DNA of 64,000 nucleotides from Sciurus carolinensis. Taxonomy: Eukaryota; Chordata; Mammalia; Rodentia; Sciuridae. This document shows positions 1 through 10,610 of the stretch, piece after piece. The stretch spans positions 1,352,001 to 1,416,000 of the forward strand of contig NC_062229.1 in assembly GCF_902686445.1 (NCBI RefSeq), written 5' to 3'. The notes below the pieces were generated by a model that worked only from the letters and a program-made list of their open reading frames with translations, searched no databases and had not been told where the DNA came from. Numbering within the stretch: the stretch's first letter is position 1; every line of letters begins with the position of its first letter. Position numbers and translations under genes: made by a program.

Positions 1-1562
1 GCTGTCCGGGCACCTCCCGGCCCTCCTGTGCGGGGCCCTGTCCTCCACCCAGACAGCCTTCGAGGCCCCGTGGACATGGGACGGTCCTGGGCCCTGCAGG
101 GTGGAGCAGCGTCCCCGGCCTGCGCCCACTTCCCAGTCACGGCAGCCACAAGTGTCCCCAGGTGGCACAAGTCCCCTGGGGAAGGGCTGAGCCAGGGCAA
201 GGGGGATGGAAGGGCTGCACCTGCCCTGGACCTTCTGTCTCCGGGCCACTGCGCTGGGGGCCGGTAGCTGAGGGGCCCTGGCCCACGCGAGCAGCGCAGG
301 GAACAGCCGGACGAGTCGGACCCTGGGAGGGCCAGCGATGGCCGGACGAGTCGGCGGGAGGAGGCTGAGGTCCCCCAGGATGAGAGCAGCTGCTCGGGCA
401 GCCGCAGCGCCGTCCTGACCGAGGCCTGGGGAGCGGCCAGCAGCGGCCTCTGCCTGGACATACAGCAGCACCCTCCCGAGACCCGTGCTCCGAGGCCCGT
501 GGCGCGGATGAACAGCCCCCGGCAGCGCTGCGCACTGCCCCTCTCCTTTGGCTGGGGACTGGGTCTCCGGCCCCCGCTTGCCCTCGCCTGCCTCGGCCTC
601 CCTGGAGGCTGGATTGACAGGCACGCCCACCGCGCCCGGCTCGATGTTCACTGCCTGAGAACGGAAGGTGGGTCACCCGCTGGACGGCGTGCAGCAGGAC
701 CTGGGGCCCCATCGCTCACCAAGGGCCTTGCGTGGCATCAGGCGAGGGTGGGACGGGGACCCCGTGTGGGGCTGTCGGACCCCGACACCGCGGGCTGCCG
801 CACACAGCCCCCGGGGCAGGGCCAGGGCTGTCCACACGCCGTCCAGGCTGCGGTGCCCGACCCCGCACGCCCCGTGGTCTCCACGTGGTCAACTGTGTCT
901 GCTCCTGTCCTCGGGGAGGGTGTGGACGCCCGCCTGGTGTACAGCCCGGGGCCACCGCAGCAGACCGCGGGCACGTCCTCGTCCTGGGTGGGAAAGCGGG
1001 GGGCTGCCGTGCCCGGCGCCCTCTGGGGTGGGCTCAGCGGCCGTCATGGAGACCACCCAGCCCCAAGAGGCCGACGCGGGGACCTGTCATCTGCAAGCAC
1101 GTGCCCAGCTCTGCCCCTCACCGTCCTTGACGCCTGCTGTTTACATCCGGGAAGCTGCAGGCGGGGGCGAGCTCCCCGGCGCCCTCCCCGGCTGCCTGGG
1201 CACCCAGGCCTCAGCCGAGCTCATGGCCTTTTGCTGAAAAGGGCCAAGCAGTGGACGTCTCCGGCCTGTGGGCCAGGGGGTCCCACGCTCCCCCTGGTAG
1301 CATCTTTTAAACAATAACCTTCAAAATGTAAAAGACCCCCCACTCCTGGCTCTAGACAGGGCGAGGGTCACAAAACGTGGGCGGTCTGGACAAGGTCAGC
1401 TCGCGCACGTGTCGCCAGGCCAGGGTCCGCGGGGGATGAAGGCGCAGCGTGCGCGGCACCCGGAGCGTTGCGCTGCGGAGCGGACCTGGGACCACGTGCT
1501 CACAAAGGACAGATATCAAAGCCCCACTGTGGCCTTCGGCGGCCACCGGCTGCGGCACACCA

Positions 1563-1790
1563 CGCACCCGCCCCCTGGCCCGCCCCCGACCCGCACCCCA
1601 GCCAGCCCCCGGCCCGCCCCCCGGCCCGCACCCTGGCCCGCACCCCGGCCCGCACCCCTGCCCGCCCCAATCCACACCCCGGCCAGCACCCCAACCCGCA
1701 CCCCCGCCCTCCCCCGCCCACACCCGACCTGCCCCCGGCTGCACCCCAGCCTCGGGAGCTGGGAGCTGGGAGCTGTCACCCGGCACTGGT
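1563..1790. repeat. GC-rich tandem repeat, left arm of an inverted repeat
   Basis: From 1,563 to about 1,708 the sequence is a degenerate 12-14 bp tandem array built on cccggcccgcacc. Positions 1,709-1,790 are unique sequence that reappears as its reverse complement at 3,351-3,432, with 80 of 82 bases identical by eye. The array drives several long but meaningless open frames rich in Pro/Arg or Gly. Confidence 0.85.
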
Positions 1791-2829
1791 GAGCTGAGCA
1801 CCAGAACCTCCGCTCCCGCCCGGCCTCCCTGCAGACCTGAGGCTGCTGGGAAGCCTGAGGAGGGGAGGCGGAGGCCGCAGACCATGACAGGTGAGCAGGG
1901 GGCTCTGATCTCAGGAGGAAGGAGGAGGCAGGGCCCGGCCGGGCGACGGGACCTGGGTGCTGACGCCTTTCCAGCGGCTCTACCCGGAGACGCGGAGAAC
2001 AGCCCCAGAGGCCGGTGGGTCTTGGCCGAAGGCACTGCTGCGCCTCCCCAGAGCCCCAGGGCCCCATGCCCGTGCTGTCCCGGGACGGAATCTGTGCTGA
2101 GCTGGCCCCTGCCTGGAGCAAGCCAGGGCAGGGCCACTGCCCAGCTGGAACGGCGGCCATGCGGGATCAGAGGAGCCGAAGGAGATCGTTGGCGGCTCAT
2201 CTCCAGGACGCGGATCAGCCGGGACTTCCACAAATCCCATTTGGTAAGTGGAAGCATATTGCAGCCGCCGCCTGGCTCCCTGCCCTGGGTCCCGCGGGCC
2301 ACTGTGCCGGCCTTGCGCCCGGCCAGCCCATCCTCTCCACCCCGTCCTCACCATCTGAGGGACCAGCTTGAGAGCAGCTGAAAGAAGTGGACAAAAGGCG
2401 CCAGGGATGGTTCTAGAAACTGCAGGAGGCAGGAGGGGATGGCCCGCGAAGTGGACAAGGGCCCTTGGGGGGAAAGCCATGTCCAGCTCGCTGTGCGGGC
2501 CTCCTGAGGGGAGGCCGGCCTTGCCACTTTAAGTCACATTGGCCGAGGGACGCTGCGCGCCGCGGGCTGCCTGCCCCGCAGCCGAGGGGGCGCTCACCCC
2601 CACCAGACCCCATGGCCCGAGGACCCCAGACCTCGCGTGTCTCCGGGAGCTGTGGCAGCCAAGGCCCTGGACTGTCTGCGAGTCCCTGCCAGGCACCGGG
2701 CATGCGGGTGGCCTGCTCACCCAGGTCACCTCCCTGGAGAGGCTGGTCGGGCAGCACTGGGGTCTGCAAGGTCTTGCCTCCCGTCCACTGGGGGTGACGG
2801 CCTCCTGAGGCCCGGCACAGAGAACAGCA

Positions 2830-3100
2830 GGCCAAGCGCAGTCGGGGCTCTGCGCACCACGGTGGCCCGGTGCCCGCAGGCTACTCCAAGCCGCACGGGC
2901 CGCTCTGGGTGGCAGGACGCCCAGGTGCCGAGCACACCAAAACCGGCGGTCCTCTGCCGCTGCCTGGCTCCTGCAGGTGCCGAGCACGTCCCTGCCTCCA
3001 CCCGCTCGGGCCAGGACACCCCCAGTGATGCCACCAGTGTCCCCAGCCATGGCCAGGGTCCCCGAGCAGAATCTGCCCTCGGTGAGACCCTGCAGTAAGG
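2830..3100 (-). repeat. MER5A-like DNA transposon remnants
   Basis: Read on the minus strand, this stretch contains the MER5A-like sequence of events: 'ggggacactggtggcatcac', then 'gtcctggcc..gggtggaggcaggga', then a CTGCAG-containing segment. At least part of it is a diverged copy of the hAT-type non-autonomous element seen again at 8.5, 9.6, 13.2, 15.2 and 16.8 kb. Confidence 0.5.
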
Positions 3101-3350
3101 ATGTCCCCACGGGCAGGGACGGTGGGACCCAGTGCTTGCGACAGGCAAGCCCCTGCCATGCAGCTCCTGCGGGTCACAGTGGTGGCCAGGCAGCCAGGGC
3201 CCCGCGGCCACACTGGCACAGGCCGGCACGTGACAGGGCACCTCGTCTCCTGGGGCTGCGCCTCGCTGGGTCTGCCATCGCAGCCTTCACCGTCACCACA
3301 GCAACCATCTAAGTATGTCACCCAGGAGCGCTGAGGGCAGGGGCGGGGTG

Positions 3351-3745
3351 ACCGGTGCCTGGTGACAGCTCCCAGCTCCCAGCTCCCGAGGCTGGGGTGC
3401 AGCCGGGGGCAGGTCGGGTGTGGGCGGGGGAGGGCGGGGGATGCGGGTTGGGGTGCTGGCCGGGGTGCGGGCGGGGTGTGGATTGGGGCGGGCCGGGGTG
3501 TGGGCCGGGGGCGGGCCGGGGTGCGGGCCGGGGTGTGGATTGGGGCGGGCAGGGGTGCGGGCGGGTGCGGGCCAGGGGGCGGGCCGGGGGGCGGGCCGTG
3601 GGGCGGGCCGGGGTGTGGGCCGGGGTGTGGGCCGGGGGCGGGCCGGGGTGTGGGCCGGGGTGTGGATTGGGGCGGGCCGGGTGCGGGCCAGGGGGCGGGC
3701 CGTGGGGCGGGCCGGGGGGCGGGCCGGGGGCGGCACCGGGCGCAG
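3351..3745. repeat. GC-rich tandem repeat, right arm of the inverted repeat
   Basis: Positions 3,351-3,432 are the reverse complement of 1,709-1,790. They are followed by an array of gccggggtgtgg-type units with interspersed gattggggcgggc units up to about 3,745, the mirror image of the array at 1,563-1,708 and longer. The strand is strongly G-rich and could form G-quadruplexes. Confidence 0.85.
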
Positions 3746-4499
3746 GGCGGTCGAAGGCCTGGCCGCAGTCCCGGCCGCAGTCCCGCTAGGCCCTGGGGTT
3801 AATGGGCAGCAGGCAACGGCCTGGGCCCCGCATCCCTGGAGCTCCTGAGACCTCCCGACCCCTCCAGTAACGCGGCGTCCCCGTCCACCCCGCCTGCCCT
3901 CAGGATCTACTCTGGCGCCTCCCTGGGCAGAGCAAAGGAGCTCCTGCAAGTAGAGAAGGCAGGCCCTGGGCGCCGCAGACTCCACCGCGCTCTGGGGTCA
4001 CCGCACGCCCACCCGCCGGAGCCGGAAGGTGCAGAGGCAGACACCGTGGTCTGGGAAGAAGGCCAACTCGGGACAAGAACAGGAAGTGTGCACAAACCCA
4101 TGTCTTTTTCCATTCAGAATTAAAACAGCTACACTCGGGCCCAGGGAGGCTGGCTGGGGACACAGTCTTGCTCACAGCCACGCACGGTGCACACAGCCTG
4201 AGGTAAGACAGCCCCTCCAGATGCCCAGCTGCGGCAGGGACCCCAGCCCCTGCTCATGGCTCTGGGCCTTGCGTCTGACCTCCAGTGGACACAGGGCCAG
4301 CACCCACCTCGGGAGTCAGGGCTGAATACACGTGTCCGTTAGTGCTTGAGGCAGGCGTCTGTGGTCAGGACGTGCTTCGGGATTCAGGGTCTGGATCTGC
4401 TGGAGGGGCTGGACCCAGTCTCACAAGGGGTTTCCGTCAAGGGGCAGAGAATAAGTTTCAGCCTCCTGGTCTATGGCCAGCTGTCAACTCTGCCCTACC

Positions 4500-4602
4500 A
4501 TCCCCAAGGCAGCCACAGACAGTGCGCAAAAACATGGGCCCAGCTGGTGCCAATAAAACTTTATTTACAAAGTCAGGTGACCTGGATTTGGCCCACGGTG
4601 GC
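4500..4602 (-). repeat. Old DNA-transposon fragment (hAT-like), minus
   Basis: The text 'ccaataaaactttatttaca' followed by 'gatttggcccacggt' is the reverse complement of a common mammalian interspersed repeat ('ggccaaatctggcccac...aataaagttttattg'). A second copy on the opposite strand lies at 6,065-6,215. I do not name the exact subfamily. Confidence 0.55.
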
Positions 4603-4732
4603 AATGTGAGACCCCCGACTGTGAGAGTCCATGAGAAAACAGCAAAGTGGTCACTCTCCTACCCAGGCACCACTGTAGGTGGCTGCCAATCTTCCACCCC
4701 CAAATTGGATCCCAGGTCACCTCAAAACCCTC

Positions 4733-4905
4733 CATGTCACCCAGGCACAGAGGTGCATGCCTGTCGTCCCAGCTACTTGGGAGGCTGAGACAGGAGGATG
4801 GCAAGTTCAAGGCCAGCCTCAGCAACTTAGACCCAGTCGTAAAAAAAATGGGAAGGGCTGGGTGTGGCGGGGTGCCCTGGGTTCCCTCTGCAGTATCAAC
4901 ACACA
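4733..4905 (+). repeat. B1-dID composite SINE
   Basis: The 7SL/B1-like half has 'cccagctacttgggaggctg' and 'caagttcaaggccagcctca'. A short A-rich joint and a worn tRNA-derived half ('gggctgggtgtggc..gccctgggttcc') follow. Confidence 0.8.
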
Positions 4906-4991
4906 ACAGAGAAACAGAACAAACCCTGCCCAGTTCAGGCAGGGCGAGGCTGAGACGCCAGCTCAGCCCAGGCCCACGACAGCGGAGGCCA

Positions 4992-5078
4992 CCTGGGGAC
5001 GGGTGCTGGGCAGTGGCTGAGTGGTGAGGCACCTGCCTGAGGTGCCAGGCCTGGGTTCAGACCCCAGCACCGTGACAA
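4992..5078 (+). repeat. ID-type tRNA-derived SINE
   Basis: It has the ID layout: 'cagtggctgagtggtgaggc' (box A region), then 'ggcctgggttcagaccccag' (box B region) and 'cacc'. There is no B1 half. Confidence 0.7.
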
Positions 5079-5864
5079 AGAGTCACGTGGGGCCCGAATG
5101 GGGCCCGGGGCAGAGGACGGACTCCACGGGAGCCGAGCTTGGAGAAGCCGGACAGCACAGGGTCTGGGGAAGTCACACGTCCAGGCTGGTCTGCTGACTG
5201 TGACAAAGGACCACGGCACCAAGACGCGCACCCTCGGGACAGCGGGTGGGCACGTGGGAGCTCTCTGCACTCAGAGCCTGAAAGAAAGATGACAGGTGGA
5301 GGCAGAAGAGCGAGCAGAGACGGCAGCGTCAGCCGCTCGCGCTGGCAGGGCGACACGTGACGGGGCAGCGGGTCTCGACAGCTCGTCTAGTGATCATGTA
5401 AAATCCAGAGCAGAGAGAGGCTAAGAGCAGGACATTCAGACCAGCAAGCCCGACAGGGAAGGCGGGAAGGTGGGGAGGCAGGCGGCCCCCTCGCTCCCGG
5501 CCGGCACGGCCCCAGCAGCAGGCGTGAGCTGCTGCTGCCAGAAGTTGCACACCAGGGCACACCAGGCCTGGGCTGGAGGGGGCACAGCACAGCCCTTTCG
5601 TAGATGGAAAGTTCTAGAAGAGTGGAGAAGTGCGACTACCGGGATTGGGCTCTTGGTCTTCCCAGGACAGCTCCTTGGACTCACAGCACCTGGTTTCTTG
5701 CTGTGGTACTGACACAGGGATCAGAAGTCTGCTGGGCACTGCAGGGCACTGGGCAGCAGCCCTGGCCCTCACCCTCTCCAGGCCAGGACACCCGAGATGG
5801 CCACACACATCCCCAGTCTTGGCCCGGGGCCCCTGGGGGCAGTCATGCCTGGTGAGAATCCTGC

Positions 5865-5995
5865 CCTACAGTATCCAAGTTCATCCACCACCAACCCCAC
5901 AGGATGTGTATCGTCCTTGCTCTAGAGATGGGGAAACTGAGGCCCAACCCAAGATCACTGCCCCCGAGGCAGCCTCAAAGAGAAAGAAACGTCAT
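5865..5995 (+). repeat. MIR-like fragment
   Basis: It carries 'agatggggaaactgaggccc' followed by 'aagatcact', the hallmark core of mammalian MIR elements. Diverged and short. Confidence 0.5.
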
Positions 5996-6064
5996 CTCAC
6001 AGTGTCAAAGGCCACTTTAAGGATGGGACCCCTGGTCTGGGCGATGCTGAGGTGACAGAGCCGG

Positions 6065-6215
6065 GTTGGAATCCCACAGCCCGCAGGCCAAGTCTGGCCC
6101 ACTACTTGTTTTAGTCAATAAAGTTTTATTGAGATGCATCATGCCCATTCCTTCACATACCGCCTACAGCAAGCAGTTCACAGGGCCACCACGGAGCTGA
6201 ACTGCTGCAACAGAG
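6065..6215 (+). repeat. Old DNA-transposon fragment (hAT-like), plus
   Basis: It contains 'aggccaagtctggcccacta', 'caataaagttttattgagat' and a 'cgcctaca..' segment, in the order of the common interspersed repeat also seen inverted at 4,500-4,602. The AATAAA inside it belongs to the repeat and is not evidence of a gene end. Confidence 0.55.
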
Positions 6216-7571
6216 GCCTCCTACCTGCAAGGCCAGCGGCACCTACTGCCGGTGCTTTGCAGAAAAGCTGTGGACTCCCAGATGGAGGGCACTGCTCCCG
6301 GAGCAAGCCAAGGACACGCTTCCCAAACTCACAGAGCGTGTTCTGCTAAAGGGTGGCACACCTCTGCCAAAGGTGCTGGCCGAGGTGACCTCTAGGGCTC
6401 CCCTCCTCCTCGGCTGGGCTGGTGACCTGGCCGCCCCTCCTGCCCACCCCAACACGCGTGCATGGTGCGCCCACCATCCAGGGGTGGCCCCAGAGCTGCC
6501 GCGCCTCCTGCACCTCCAGGGCCCTGTGTGGCCTGCACCGTCAGCCCAACCCACCAGCTCGCTGGCTGTCACTGGCTGTCACATGGGGTGGAGCTGAGGC
6601 TCTGCTGAGGCTGGGTCTGCAGGGACGGTCACCTGACTGCAAGGTCAGCCCCAGCCGCCAGCACTGACGGGAAAGTTGCTGAGCCAGGGCCACCCGGCTG
6701 CACACGGCTCACTTCCTGGGGCCTGAGCTGCTGCGGGCACCACTTGTCCTGGTGCTGAGAGTCACGGAATGCTCTCAGGTCTCAGGGTCACCTTCGCCCA
6801 GGGCCTGCCCTCCGGGCTGCACTGACGGCTCTCTGCGGTGGGCGTCCTGGCCTGCACCACTCCATGCCAGGCTTTCCACCTGAGCTCGGACACCCTGCTT
6901 GCTCGCGCGTGGCCTGAGCTGCTGCCTTCTGAGGGCTCCCGAGGGCAGAGAACAGCCTCCCTGCCCATCGCCCTGGACACTGGCTGGTGCCCTTCAGGCT
7001 CACCCTAGGTACCAAAGCCCTGCGTGCCCTGTGAGGCCTCAAGGTGACCTGGCTCCCATATTCCCACATGCTCCCCTGATTTATTGCCACCTCCCTGGGG
7101 ACGGGGGACAGGAATGTGCCACCAGGGACATTCATCCTCATGTTCAGAGGGGCCAGTGGCCCATCCACAGGCCCCCAGTTTGAGGTCAGCCCAACACAGC
7201 AGGTGCTGAACTGCGGATCCCTGGAGAGAGGCTGCCCAGCTATTCAGGGTCATCCTGGCCGGGGGGCCGGGGGGTCAGCCCGAGGCCATCAGCTCTGCCA
7301 AGTGCTCTGAGAGGGGGTGCTTATGGCAAAACCTCCCAATTTGTAAGCACTGGCAATAGAGCAAATGTAAAACCAGTAAGTTCTGCCTTGGCCGGGTGAC
7401 GAGGTCCTGGCTCCCAGGGGCCAGTCCTGTGGATGGCACCTGTCCTGATGTCCTGTCCTGGGTTCTTCCCCAGGACCTAGAGCCCCAGGCCACTCAAGAG
7501 AAAATACCAGAGACATTCAAATTGGGGGTGCATTTTACAAAAATCCTGCTCAAAACTTCCAGGTCATCAAG

Positions 7572-7772
7572 AAAAATGTCACAGCCAGGTACAGTCCTGT
7601 ACACCTGTCATCCAGCTGCTCAGGAGGCTGAGGCAGGAGGATGGCAAATCCGAGGCCAGCCTCAGCAGCTGAACGAGATCCTGTCTCAAATTAAAAAATA
7701 AAGAGGGCTGCGGGTGTGGCTGAGTGGCGGAAGCTTGCCTAGCACAGGCAGGGGCCCGGGTCCATCCCCGCA
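7572..7772 (+). repeat. B1-dID composite SINE
   Basis: The B1 half has 'caggaggctgaggcaggagg' and 'gaggccagcctcagcagctg'. It is followed by 'cctgtctcaaattaaaaaat' and an ID half with 'gtggctgagtggcggaagct' and 'tgcctagcac'. Confidence 0.85.
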
Positions 7773-8524
7773 GAGAGCTGGAGCGGGCGGGGGAGGAAGA
7801 ACAGCCTCAGCCCAGAGGAGCCAGAGGAGACCGGAGGGCCCAGAGTCCCGTGGGATCCAGGCAGCTCTGGAGGAAAAGCCGAGGAAGCTGGACGAAGCCA
7901 GAGCCGTAGGTGACACCCACGACCCGACCTGGGACAGTTCTGCTGTCACCGTTCCACTCTGTGCCCAGACCCCAGGCCTCAGTCCACTCCTGCTGGCCAT
8001 GTGCATGATGACCTCTTAGGACGCCGGGCAGAGGCTGCTGTGGGTTTACCTTTCACTGATTTCTGCCCATTTTACAGTGAAAACAGAACCTCCTGGAGTT
8101 TGTATGACTTCAGATTTGCAGAACTGCAGGGAGGCTGGACGGCGCAGATCCAGTCTCCTCCTGTCTGCACCCACAGAACCGCAGACACGGCCATCAGAGG
8201 CCACGCACGGCCACGTCCGCACCAGCGCCCCCCGCAGGCCAGCCACCCCATGGCAGGTCCACGGTGACCACCCGCAGGCCAGGTGCCCAGGGGCCCCCAG
8301 CGTGCTTCGCCACACTGGGTGGACGGGAGGCTAGCGAGGGGATGGAGAGGCCCTGCTGAGGACAGGCCTCGAGGATGGGACGACCCACCCTGGCTCAAGC
8401 CTGGACCTGCCACAGAAATGCTGGGAACACTTCCCAGGATCCCACAGGACGCGAGGAAAGCACGCAAGCCGTGCTCCGCACACGATCCTCAGAGGCGGGG
8501 TCCCGGGGCACGGGCCGCCTGGGG

Positions 8525-8640
8525 ACATGGGTCACGCCTGGGGAGCTCCTGGCATGGAGCAGGTGGACCCAGGCTGCTGCTCTCAGCACTGCAGTGCCCA
8601 GGACGTCACCCCAGAGAAGGACGTGACCCCACGAGCACAG
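8525..8640 (+). repeat. MER5A-like DNA transposon fragment
   Basis: It has 'gggacatgggtcacgcctgg', 'ctcctggcatggagcaggtg' and 'ctgctctcagcactgcagtg', in the same order as the better preserved copies at 13.2 and 16.8 kb. It ends in a GAGAAGGAC motif shared with the 9.6 and 13.2 kb copies. Confidence 0.5.
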
Positions 8641-9559
8641 CACCAAGGGACGGAGACCCTGGGTGACCATCTAAGCTGGGCGCCTGCAGCTGACCCTGCG
8701 CTGGACACGGTCTTCACAGGGGTGGGCTCCAGTTTCCTTAAAAGAGGGCGCTTCGGACACGGGCACGGGGAGACAGCCATGCAATAATGGAGGCAGACAG
8801 GAGGACGTGGTCACAATCCAGGGGACACCAAGGATGCCCGCCACCCACAGCACCCACAGACTCCTGGCCTCCAGAACTGCTTCTGGGGGTTTGTGGGTTT
8901 GGCTTCTCTGCAGTGCTGGGGTGGCACGCAGGCCGTGGGCCACTAGGCAGGTGCTACCCACCCAGCCCTGGCCTCCAGAACACGCTGCCGCTGTCTGAGC
9001 CCCACTGGTGGCCATCTGCCACGGCAACCCCAGAAGGGGACGCACCCTCCAGACATCCAGACCCCGCCCCACGGAGCCTCCATGCTGGCCGCCCAGTCCC
9101 CAAGGACAGGGGGACCTCCGTTCCCGTCTGGAAGTGTCCTGGAAACCCTCAGAGGCCCCCAGGAGCCACGGGTCCCTGCAGCGCAGGGTTTGGGCCCTTG
9201 AGTGACTTCCTGGTGCCCTGTGGGGGTGGGGCCTGAGCTTCGCGGGCGACGGGAGGACCCGAGGGACAGAGGCCTCTGTGTGACTGGGCCCCATGGGGCC
9301 CCGACTCCCAGGCAGCCTCCTGGTGAGGAGCCTTGGCTCTGGCGGGCCTCCACCATCTGTCACAGGCTGGATCTGTGTCAGCACCCCAGAGGAGACACAG
9401 GAAACAGGCTGCTTAATTAGACTTCCAAGGGCGCAGGCAGGTTCCTGCAGAGGGGGCCTGGGGACCCCAGAGGCGGGCCTCCAGCCACACCACAGCGCCA
9501 CAGAGTGCCACACGGCTTACCTTACATAGAGCCAGCCCTCCAGCAGGGGTCCCTGCCCT

Positions 9560-9680
9560 CAGGGACGGTGGGTCACATCTGGGGACATGTGTGGACCTGC
9601 CTGAGAGGGCGGAGACCAGGGACGCTGCTCAGAACCCTGCAGCGCCCAGGAGGCCACCAGAGAAGGACGCAGTCCCAAGT
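9560..9680 (+). repeat. MER5A-like DNA transposon fragment
   Basis: It contains 'tctggggacatgtgtggacc', 'gagaccagggacgctgctca' and 'accctgcagcgcccaggagg', matching the MER5A order of GGGACAT, GGCCAGGGATGCTGCT and CCTACAATGCACAGG. Confidence 0.6.
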
Positions 9681-10289
9681 GTTCAGAGAGTCACTGTTCA
9701 CAGAGCCGAGCACAGCCCGTACGCTGCCACCGTCCCAAGATGTGTCCCAGTGGGACTGTCCCTGCGGCTCACGTCTGGGGGGCAGTGGGGAGAATCAGCA
9801 TCAGTAAAATACTGTCGTGAATCCATCCCCGCCAGAGCGGCAAGGTGCCGCAGGTTCCCAGCCCCAGAGAACCCAGGAGGCCCAGGGGCTCTGCACGTCT
9901 CCGCCACTCACAGCTGCTGCTTCCTGGGCCCCAGGTCCTGCTCCCTCAGAACAGGAAGGACTGTGCACCCCGCACTCGGCTCCCAGCGTCTGCGCCGGGG
10001 CCCGGTTTCTTCCCCGGAGCCCGAGTGCCCCGGGGTTGGCGAGACCGTGGCCAGGGAGACCACGCTGCACCGCATGCACGGAGAGTGCACGCCTAGCACA
10101 GACCCGGGGCACAGCTTGCAGGGCGCGCCCGTGTCCGCCGCTCACCTGGGAGGAGGACCGACAGCACCATTCTGGAATGGTCTGCTGAGGACTGCCATCG
10201 GCCTCAGGCTCTGAGAAACGATGGCAGCGTGACCTAAAATACACACCGTCACCAGTTAGGTGGGCACCTGCTGACATTCAGCACACACG

Positions 10290-10610
10290 AGGTATGCAGC
10301 CATCAGCTCCGATTCCAGAACATTCCACCACCCCAGAGGCAAGCCCGTCCCCAGGAGCAGCCCCCTCTCCCTCCCCAGCACTGCACCCACAGGTCCACCT
10401 CCCGCCTCTGGACTCTGCTGTCCTGGACCCTCCTACACTGGGCACACACTGCGGCCTGTGTGGCTCTCACTGAGCACCAGGTCCTCAGGTCCGTCCACAC
10501 TGCAGCTGTCACCTCGCTCCTGCCCTGGCTGGGGACACGAGGTACTTGTCGACGGACGAGGCCGTCCCTCCTCTGCCGGCTGCTACACGCACCCTTGCAC
10601 GGATGAGGCC
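10290..10610 (-). repeat. L1-type LINE fragment, inverted
   Basis: 'tccagaacattccaccaccc' and 'gcctgtgtggctctcactga' read like the reverse complement of old L1 3' sequence. The same words recur at 61,130-61,290 in the large SGTA intron, so this is an interspersed element and not a gene. Confidence 0.5.

Noticed and set aside
1449..2381. Pro/Ala/Arg-rich open frames over the GC-rich array, and their mirror at 3,293-3,985
   Set aside because: Open in several frames and on both strands because of GC-rich tandem repeats. No conserved domain and no splice context.
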